Notes under the pieces: model-generated
Seen by the model: the letters and a program-made list of their open reading frames with translations, nothing else
What the model was told of the DNA's origin: nothing
The model's database searches: none
Position numbers and translations under genes: made by a program
Part shown: piece after piece, positions 15,267-20,455 of the stretch
Layout: the number at the start of each line of letters is the position of its first letter
Position numbering within the stretch: the first letter of the stretch is position 1
NCBI GenBank assembly: GCA_031284475.1
Contig: JAISZV010000138.1
Coordinates: 1-20,455 of the forward strand
Direction of reading: 5' to 3'
DNA length: 20,455 nt
From: Proteiniphilum sp.
GTDB taxonomy: Bacteria; Bacteroidota; Bacteroidia; Bacteroidales; Dysgonomonadaceae

Positions 15267-15389
15267 CAAAAAACTTTTTTCATCTGCGCGCGCTTGGAAA
15301 CCGTAAGATTTTCATGTACTTTTCCCCTAAAAATTTTGCAAATCATTTTTATCCGTTTGTGTGTAATTGAGGATTTCATGCTAACTTTG
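15267..15389 (+). repeat. 123-bp conserved element, copy B, upstream of mnmG
   Basis: This is the reverse complement of 9963-10085 with eight substitutions and no indels. It starts CAAAAAACTTTTTTC, contains the longest identical stretch (TTGGAAACCGTAAG through TTTTCCCCTA, about 36 nt), and ends with the promoter box TAACTTTG (15382-15389), 18 nt before the mnmG ATG. It lies mainly upstream of the predicted transcription start, so it should act as DNA rather than as an RNA leader, unless it is transcribed from the other strand. The identical placement relative to two unrelated genes is the main evidence for a regulatory function. Confidence 0.75.
15356..15389 (+). promoter_or_regulatory. Promoter of the mnmG-apt-uvrC-dtd block
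   Basis: The -7 box TAACTTTG (15382-15389) is a perfect TAnnTTTG match, with TTTG (15356-15359) 22 bp upstream as a possible -33 element. Transcription would start near 15395, giving a leader of only about 13 nt before the mnmG ATG at 15408. Confidence 0.6.
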
Positions 15390-15407
15390 CTCTTTCAAAA
15401 CAAGCAA

Positions 15408-17282
15408 ATGACTTTCAACTACGACGTCATAGTGGTGGGCGCGGGGCACGCCGGATGCGAAGCGGCCGCGGCCGCGGCCAATCTGGGATCAAAAACGCTG
15501 CTGATCACGATGGACATGAACAAGATTGCCCAAATGAGTTGCAATCCTGCCGTAGGCGGCATTGCAAAGGGGCAGATTGTGCGTGAAATTGATGCATTGG
15601 GCGGACAGATGGGAATTGTGAGCGATAAGACTGCCATTCAATTCCGCATGTTGAACCGCTCGAAAGGGCCGGCCATGTGGAGCCCCCGCGTACAGAGCGA
15701 CCGGATGAAGTTCATCGGGACATGGCGCGAAATTATCGAAAACACGCCCAACCTGGATATGTGGCAGGATATGGTAACCGGACTCATCTGCAAAAACGCA
15801 GTAATCACCGGCGTAAAAACCGGTATGGGCGTAGAATTTTTCTCCAAAGCGGTGATCCTTACAAACGGCACGTTCCTGAACGGACTGATCCACATAGGCA
15901 AGGTACAGATCGGCGGAGGGCGCATCTCCGAACCGGCTTCTCTCGGAATGACGGAGCAGTTGCGCGATCTGGGATTCAGCGCCGACCGGATGAAAACAGG
16001 CACTCCGGTGCGTATCGACGCGAGAACGGTCGATTTTTCCCAACTGGAAGAACAGAAAGGGGATGAAGATTTTCACAAATTCTCCTACCTCCCGGAAGTG
16101 CGACGAACGCTAAAACAAAAAAGCTGCTGGATAGCATATACCTCCGGGGAGGTGCATGAGGCCGTACGCGAGGGGCTTCACGATTCCCCGCTCTATAACG
16201 GACAAATACAAAGTATCGGGCCGCGCTATTGCCCCAGTATAGAGACCAAGATCGTCACTTTCTCCGAAAAGACAAGCCACCAGTTATTTCTGGAACCGGA
16301 AGGAGAAACAACCCACGAATATTATCTCAACGGCTTCTCCTCTTCCCTCCCCTTACAGACGCAATTGAACGCTTTACAACGCATACCGGCTTTCAGGAAT
16401 GTACATATTTTCCGTCCGGGTTACGCCATAGAATACGATTTTTTCGACCCGCGCCAACTGCATCCGACATTAGAAGCAAAGCAGGTAAAGAACCTCTTTT
16501 TTGCGGGGCAGATCAACGGTACTACGGGTTATGAAGAGGCGGCGGGACAAGGGCTGATAGCCGGCATCAACGCGCATATCAACTGCCACGGGGGCGATCC
16601 TTTTGTTTTACGCCGGGATGAAGCCTATATAGGCGTGCTGATCGACGACCTGATCACCAAAGGGGTAGATGAACCCTACCGGATGTTTACCTCCCGCGCC
16701 GAATACCGCATTCTTCTCCGTCAGGACAACGCCGACGAAAGGCTCACAAAAAAAGCGCATGAAATAGGATTGGCAACCAACGAGAGGCTGGAACTGCTTC
16801 ACCGGAAAGAGGAAAAAACAGCGCAAATCATCGATTTCGTGCGCAATTTTTCCATCAAAGCAGACCGCATCAATCCGTTTCTGGAACATATCGGAACAGC
16901 GCCGTTAAAGCATGGGGTAAAGCTGTATGATCTGCTTACAAGACCCCACATAGACCTGTTGTTGACGTCGCAGGAGGTCGCCCCGCTCAAAGAACTGTTA
17001 GAAACCATCGGCGAACGTAAAGAGGAAATCATTGAATCAGCCGATATACAAATAAAATACGACGGTTATATCAAACGCGAACGCACCATGGCCGACAAGA
17101 TTACCCGCCTGGAAGATATCCGCATCAAAGACAAATTCAACTATAACGAAATACAATCACTCTCAACAGAAGCAAGGCAAAAACTAACGAAGATCAACCC
17201 AGAAACCATCGCGCAAGCAAGCAGAATACCGGGCGTTTCGCCCAACGACGTCTCCGTTTTACTTGTACTGTTAGGGCGTTAA
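15408..17282 (+). CDS. mnmG: tRNA uridine-5-carboxymethylaminomethyl modification enzyme MnmG (GidA)
   Basis: MnmG works with MnmE to install the carboxymethylaminomethyl group on wobble U34 of certain tRNAs, using FAD and a folate one-carbon unit. The protein is 624 residues, the usual length. The start ATG 15408 gives MTFNYDVIVVGAGHAG, placing the FAD-binding GAGHAG at residues 11-16. The frame stays open to 15234, but that extension would run through the promoter and the repeat element. Other family signatures are SCNPAVGGIAKGQIVREIDA, RMLNRSKGPAMWSPRVQSDR, GGGRISEPASLG and NGTTGYEEAAGQGLIAGINA. The C-terminal helical domain ends SRIPGVSPNDVSVLLVLLGR and binds MnmE and tRNA. It leads a five-gene co-directional block. 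No defects are seen. Confidence 0.97.
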   Translation: MTFNYDVIVVGAGHAGCEAAAAAANLGSKTLLITMDMNKIAQMSCNPAVGGIAKGQIVREIDALGGQMGIVSDKTAIQFRMLNRSKGPAMWSPRVQSDRMKFIGTWREIIENTPNLDMWQDMVTGLICKNAVITGVKTGMGVEFFSKAVILTNGTFLNGLIHIGKVQIGGGRISEPASLGMTEQLRDLGFSADRMKTGTPVRIDARTVDFSQLEEQKGDEDFHKFSYLPEVRRTLKQKSCWIAYTSGEVHEAVREGLHDSPLYNGQIQSIGPRYCPSIETKIVTFSEKTSHQLFLEPEGETTHEYYLNGFSSSLPLQTQLNALQRIPAFRNVHIFRPGYAIEYDFFDPRQLHPTLEAKQVKNLFFAGQINGTTGYEEAAGQGLIAGINAHINCHGGDPFVLRRDEAYIGVLIDDLITKGVDEPYRMFTSRAEYRILLRQDNADERLTKKAHEIGLATNERLELLHRKEEKTAQIIDFVRNFSIKADRINPFLEHIGTAPLKHGVKLYDLLTRPHIDLLLTSQEVAPLKELLETIGERKEEIIESADIQIKYDGYIKRERTMADKITRLEDIRIKDKFNYNEIQSLSTEARQKLTKINPETIAQASRIPGVSPNDVSVLLVLLGR

Positions 17283-17291
17283 AACCGGAAA

Positions 17292-17307
17292 TGTTTCACG
17301 TGGAACA
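17292..17307. promoter_or_regulatory. Candidate parS centromere site (ParB binding)
   Basis: TGTTTCACGTGGAACA is a 16-bp near-palindrome. Its reverse complement, TGTTCCACGTGAAACA, matches the parS consensus TGTTNCACGTGAAACA at every position. It lies in the 56-bp gap between mnmG and apt. Chromosomal parS sites cluster around the replication origin, and mnmG (gidA) is origin-proximal in many bacteria. ParB spreading and SMC loading would start here. An in-frame ATG at 17291 would add MFHVEH to Apt, but these residues are simply the parS sequence read as codons. Confidence 0.75.
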
Positions 17308-17338
17308 TTCAAATAAAAATAAATATCGAACAATAAAA

Positions 17339-17863
17339 ATGAGTATCGAAACACTTACTTCCGCTGTCAGGAACATCCCTGACTTCCCCATACCGGGGAT
17401 CCAGTTCAAAGACATTACCACGCTGTTTCAATCCGCTTCACACCTGAAAGAGCTTTCGGAAATCCTGTATGAAAGGTATAAAAACAAAGGGATTACCAAA
17501 GTGGTGGGGATCGAATCCAGAGGGTTTTTTATGGGGCCGGCCGTAGCGACCCGGTTAGGGGCAGGATTTGTTCCTATCCGTAAGCCCGGCAAACTCCCCT
17601 ACAAGGTGATCGAGGAAACCTATACAAAAGAATACGGGGAGGATATTATACAAATCCATGAGGATGCATTGACAAAAGAAGACGTGGTATTACTCCACGA
17701 CGACCTGTTGGCAACCGGCGGAACAATGGCGGCCGCTTACAACCTTGTAAAAAAATTAGGCGTAAAAAAGATCTATATCAACTTTCTTATCGAATTGGAA
17801 GAACTGAACGGCATGAAACATTTTCCGAAAGACGTGGAAGTGAGTTCGGTTATCAAATTTTAA
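17339..17863 (+). CDS. apt: Adenine phosphoribosyltransferase
   Basis: Apt makes AMP from adenine and PRPP in purine salvage in the cytoplasm. The protein has 174 residues from ATG 17339, close to the family norm. It has the N-terminal IPDFPIPGIQFKDITTLF, IESRGFFMGPAVATRLGAGF around residues 58-77, the loop RKPGKLPYKV (81-90), and the PRPP-binding motif VVLLHDDLLATGGT (116-129) with acidic pair Asp121-Asp122. His120 replaces the more common Val in this motif, a conservative-looking local change outside the acidic pair. The upstream in-frame ATG at 17291 is rejected because it would read through the parS site. It follows mnmG and precedes uvrC by 16 bp, so it is probably in the same transcript. 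Confidence 0.95.
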   Translation: MSIETLTSAVRNIPDFPIPGIQFKDITTLFQSASHLKELSEILYERYKNKGITKVVGIESRGFFMGPAVATRLGAGFVPIRKPGKLPYKVIEETYTKEYGEDIIQIHEDALTKEDVVLLHDDLLATGGTMAAAYNLVKKLGVKKIYINFLIELEELNGMKHFPKDVEVSSVIKF

Positions 17864-17879
17864 CCATCCCTACCCTATC

Positions 17880-19670
17880 ATGACCGACGAAATTAAACAC
17901 ACGCTTGCCGTTATCCCTCATCAACCGGGCTGCTACCAGTTTCTTGATGAGAACGGCGCCGTTATTTATGTCGGGAAAGCCAAAGACATGAAAAAAAGAG
18001 TCAGCTCCTATTTCAACAAATATATTGATCATCCGAAGACCCTCACCCTGGTAAAGAAAATCCGGCAGATAAAATATATTGTCGTCAACTCGGAAGAGGA
18101 TACATTCTTACTGGAAAACAACCTTATCAAGCAGTTGAAGCCACGCTACAACGTGATGCTGAAAGACGACAAATCCTATCCTTTCATCGTGGTGAAAAAT
18201 GAATATTTCCCACGTGTTTATAAAACCCGGAATGTGGTGAAGGACGGATCCAGGTATTTCGGCCCTTATACATCGGTGCAATCGGTCAATGCGCTATTAG
18301 ATATTTTCAGGCGGGTTTATAAAATACGTACATGCCATCTTAATCTGACGCCCGAAAATATAACCGCCGGCAAATTCAAGGTATGCCTCGAATACCATAT
18401 CAAACGGTGTGAAGGAGCGTGCGAGGCATTACAACCCCTGAATGAATACAATAAAAATATCGAAGAAATCTGTGAGATTCTGAAAGGGAACATCGCCATT
18501 ATCGAAAAGCAGATACATGAAAGAATGCAGTTCTTTGCCGATCAACTGCACTTTGAAGAGGCGCACAGATTAAAAGAAAAATTGCTTCTGATCCGGAATT
18601 TCAGGGAGAGGTCGCAGGTGGTGGGCAATATCAACTACAATCTGGACGTTTTTTCCATCGAAGAAGACGAGAACTCTGCATATATCAACTACTTACATGT
18701 TACAAGCGGAGCTATAACACAGGCATATACATTTGAGTATAAGAAGAAACTCGACGAGTCGCCGGAGGAACTGCTCGGAATGGGAATTGTGGAGATGCGC
18801 CAACGGTTCGGCAGCGAAATGAAAGAGGTCATTGTCCCTTTTATCCCGGAATTGAAGTTACCTGAAGTAGAATTTATCATACCACAGCGGGGAGAAAAGC
18901 GAAAACTTCTCAGCTTGTCGGAGAAAAATGTAAAACAATACAAGATCGACAAACTGACAAAAGCAGAGATGCTCAATCCCGAGCAACGGACAATCCGGAT
19001 ATTGAAGGGCGTAAAAGACGACCTGCAATTGAAAGAAATTCCGTGGCATATCGAGTGCTTCGACAACTCCAATATACAGGGAACAAATCCGGTGGCAGCC
19101 TGTGTTGTTTTCAAAAAAGCGAAACCCTCGAAAAAAGAGTACCGCCATTACAACGTGAAAAGCGTTGTAGGCCCCGATGATTTCGCATCAATGCGCGAGA
19201 TTGTGGAAAGACGCTACTCTCGGCTGCTTAACGAGGGCGCTCCCCTACCCCAACTCATTGTAATTGACGGAGGTAAAGGACAATTAAGCGCCGCCGTAGA
19301 ATCGCTCAAAAAAATCGGATTGTACGGCAAAATTGCAATCATAGGCATCGCCAAGCGTTTGGAAGAAATATATTTTCCGGAAGACTCTATTCCGCTCTAT
19401 ATCGACAAAAATTCCGAAACGTTAAAACTCATTCAGCAGGCGCGGAATGAAGCGCACCGGTTCGGAATCGCTTTTCACCGGCAAAAAAGAAGTAAATCGC
19501 AAACAACGTCAGAACTGGATCAGATCAAAGGGATCGGCGCCGAAACAAAAAAGAGATTGCTGATACACTTCAAGAGCATCAAACGGATCAAAGAGGCAAG
19601 TAAAGAGGAGATCGTCTCTCTGATTGGAAAAAATAAAGGAGAGATCATCGGCAAATGGATAGATGGATAA
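17880..19670 (+). CDS. uvrC: UvrABC system protein C (excision nuclease subunit)
   Basis: UvrC makes the 3' and 5' incisions around DNA lesions after UvrA/UvrB recognition. The 596-residue protein has all expected parts. The N-terminal GIY-YIG nuclease shows GCYQFLDENGAVIYVGKAK (17-35). A four-cysteine cluster reads C..., CLEYHIKRCEGAC (about 153-180), the pattern bound to an iron-sulphur cluster in homologues. A UVR helical pair (about 208-245, FEEAHRLKEKL) binds UvrB. The RNase H-like nuclease includes IECFDNSNIQGTNPVAACVVF, VIDGGKGQLSAA and EAHRFGIAFHR. Tandem helix-hairpin-helix motifs (IKGIGAETKKRLLIHF, then IVSLIGKNKGEIIGKW) close the protein. ATG 17880 is the natural start, 16 bp after apt. 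No frameshift or missing catalytic residue is seen. Confidence 0.97.
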   Translation: MTDEIKHTLAVIPHQPGCYQFLDENGAVIYVGKAKDMKKRVSSYFNKYIDHPKTLTLVKKIRQIKYIVVNSEEDTFLLENNLIKQLKPRYNVMLKDDKSYPFIVVKNEYFPRVYKTRNVVKDGSRYFGPYTSVQSVNALLDIFRRVYKIRTCHLNLTPENITAGKFKVCLEYHIKRCEGACEALQPLNEYNKNIEEICEILKGNIAIIEKQIHERMQFFADQLHFEEAHRLKEKLLLIRNFRERSQVVGNINYNLDVFSIEEDENSAYINYLHVTSGAITQAYTFEYKKKLDESPEELLGMGIVEMRQRFGSEMKEVIVPFIPELKLPEVEFIIPQRGEKRKLLSLSEKNVKQYKIDKLTKAEMLNPEQRTIRILKGVKDDLQLKEIPWHIECFDNSNIQGTNPVAACVVFKKAKPSKKEYRHYNVKSVVGPDDFASMREIVERRYSRLLNEGAPLPQLIVIDGGKGQLSAAVESLKKIGLYGKIAIIGIAKRLEEIYFPEDSIPLYIDKNSETLKLIQQARNEAHRFGIAFHRQKRSKSQTTSELDQIKGIGAETKKRLLIHFKSIKRIKEASKEEIVSLIGKNKGEIIGKWIDG

Positions 19671-19704
19671 AAATCCATTGGTTAAAAACAAATATCGGCA
19701 ATTT

Positions 19705-20157
19705 ATGAGGTTACTTGTTCAACGCGTAAAAGAAGCGGCCGTTCATATCAACGGGCAGAAAAAAAGCGGTATAGGAGAAGGCTTATTACTTTTTGTGGGT
19801 ATAGAGGAAGCCGACAATGAAGAAGATATTACCTTTTTATGCAAAAAAACGGTAAATTTACGTATATTTGACGATGAAAAAGGAGTTATGAACCGGTCGA
19901 TACTGGAAACCGGCGGCAATATATTAGTGGTTTCACAGTTTACGCTGCATGCCAGCACAAAAAAGGGAAACCGCCCTTCTTACCTGCGCGCCGCCAAACC
20001 GGATATATCCGTGCCGCTCTATGAACGGTTTTGCTCTACCCTGTCGGAGATGCTGCAAAAACAGGTAGCCACCGGCGAGTTTGGCGCAGACATGCAGGTA
20101 GAGTTGGTAAATGATGGCCCTGTAACGATCTGGATCGATTCAAAAAACAAAGAATAA
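19705..20157 (+). CDS. dtd: D-aminoacyl-tRNA deacylase
   Basis: Dtd hydrolyses D-amino acids (and glycine mischarged on tRNA-Ala) from tRNAs, protecting translation from D-residues. From ATG 19705 the protein is 150 residues, the standard size, and begins MRLLVQRVKEAAVHING. The two active-site signatures of the homodimer are present: SQFTLHAST (77-85) followed by KKGNRPSY (86-93), and NDGPVT (136-141), the cross-subunit Gly-Pro motif region. A longer frame from 19663 would overlap uvrC by 8 nt and add 14 uncharacteristic residues, so the inner start is preferred. It lies 34 bp after uvrC and is probably in the same operon. Confidence 0.95.
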   Translation: MRLLVQRVKEAAVHINGQKKSGIGEGLLLFVGIEEADNEEDITFLCKKTVNLRIFDDEKGVMNRSILETGGNILVVSQFTLHASTKKGNRPSYLRAAKPDISVPLYERFCSTLSEMLQKQVATGEFGADMQVELVNDGPVTIWIDSKNKE

Positions 20158-20212
20158 AGTATTCCGGAACGTTTTTATCCGTTCAAAAGAATATACGGAA
20201 ACTCTTGTTCTT

Positions 20213-20220
20213 TAATTTTG
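20213..20220 (+). promoter_or_regulatory. Possible -7 promoter box before the mazG-like gene
   Basis: TAATTTTG fits TAnnTTTG in the 153-bp gap between dtd and the pyrophosphohydrolase gene, 91 nt upstream of its ATG. No good -33 TTTG is found at 19-22 bp, so this is tentative. Confidence 0.35.
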
Positions 20221-20310
20221 TTTCTTAACAGAATAGATGAGACGGAGAAAACCGGAAAAAACATTCTTTACCGGACTATTCACTCAAGCAATGATAAATA
20301 CAAACGAAAC

Positions 20311-20455
20311 ATGACAATACCGGAAGCCCAACAACAGGTAGATCAATGGATCAAAACTTATGGCGTACGCTATTTCAACGAACTGACTAATATGGTTATC
20401 CTCACCGAGGAAGTAGGCGAACTGGCGCGGATCATGGCGCGGACATACGGCGACC
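20311..20455 (+). CDS. MazG-like nucleotide pyrophosphohydrolase (partial, cut by window end)
   Basis: Only the first 48 residues are present: MTIPEAQQQVDQWIKTYGVR, then YFNELTNMVILTEEVGELAR and IMARTYGD. The EEVGELAR segment holds the ExxE half of the metal-binding EExxE-type helix of the all-alpha NTP pyrophosphatase (MazG/dUTPase-like) superfamily. These enzymes remove non-canonical or damaged NTPs by cleavage to NMP and pyrophosphate. The ATG at 20311 is the first in frame after a TAA at 20296-20298. The gene is on the same strand as dtd, 153 bp downstream. Full-length Bacteroidales relatives are about 110 residues, so more than half lies outside the window. Confidence 0.85.
   Translation, partial: MTIPEAQQQVDQWIKTYGVRYFNELTNMVILTEEVGELARIMARTYGD

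Noticed and set aside
15234..15407. N-terminal extension of MnmG
   Set aside because: It would be encoded by the 123-bp element and the promoter; the family starts at MTFNYDVIVVGAG.
17291..17338. N-terminal extension of Apt beginning MFHVEH
   Set aside because: These codons are the parS sequence; Apt homologues begin near MSIETL.

Overview
The window looks like the chromosome of a member of the Bacteroidetes, most likely order Bacteroidales. Start sites lack strong Shine-Dalgarno sequences. Several genes are preceded by the Bacteroidetes -7 promoter box TAnnTTTG (80-87, 10144-10151, 11199-11206, 15382-15389, 20213-20220, and 9963-9970 on the minus strand). The gene content also fits: a lipoprotein alpha-2-macroglobulin paired with PbpC, a fused SpmA-SpmB gate protein, a ~127-residue IHF-like HU protein, and the order mnmG-apt-uvrC-dtd-mazG. 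I cannot name the genus.

Left part (1-9,904): an AT-rich ParD/ParE toxin-antitoxin pair comes first. Its toxin frame is complete but has no ATG, GTG or TTG start. After a repeat-rich spacer (657-1,022) comes a minus-strand cluster read right to left: a membrane-anchored helix-hairpin-helix protein, a 1,856-residue alpha-2-macroglobulin-like lipoprotein with an intact CxEQ thioester motif, and penicillin-binding protein 1C, whose GTG start overlaps the macroglobulin stop (GTGA). The last two are probably a periplasmic defence and peptidoglycan-repair pair.

Middle part (9,905-15,407): this is mosaic and decayed. It holds a deleted and frameshifted DUF4143-type ATPase, a fragment of a DUF4038/GH140-like glycoside hydrolase, and the intact fused SpmA-SpmB protein followed by ybeY. 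A truncated dinD-like remnant runs into the 3' end of ybeY and seems to supply its stop codon. Next come an outer-membrane beta-barrel protein and an HU/IHF-like DNA-binding protein. Between these two lies a phased array of AGTAGCTACT palindromes spaced 21-23 bp apart.

Right part (15,408-20,455): a co-directional housekeeping block of mnmG (tRNA wobble-uridine modification), apt (purine salvage), uvrC (nucleotide excision repair), dtd (D-aminoacyl-tRNA deacylase) and the start of a MazG-like nucleotide pyrophosphohydrolase that runs off the end. A 16-bp match to the ParB-binding parS consensus lies between mnmG and apt, suggesting an origin-proximal location.

The most unusual signal is a 123-bp element present twice in inverted orientation (9,963-10,085 and 15,267-15,389; 115/123 identical without gaps). 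In each copy it ends exactly at the TAACTTTG promoter box of the downstream gene (the HhH protein and mnmG). It behaves like a portable upstream regulatory module rather than a coding sequence. No tRNA, rRNA, CRISPR array or intact transposase was seen.
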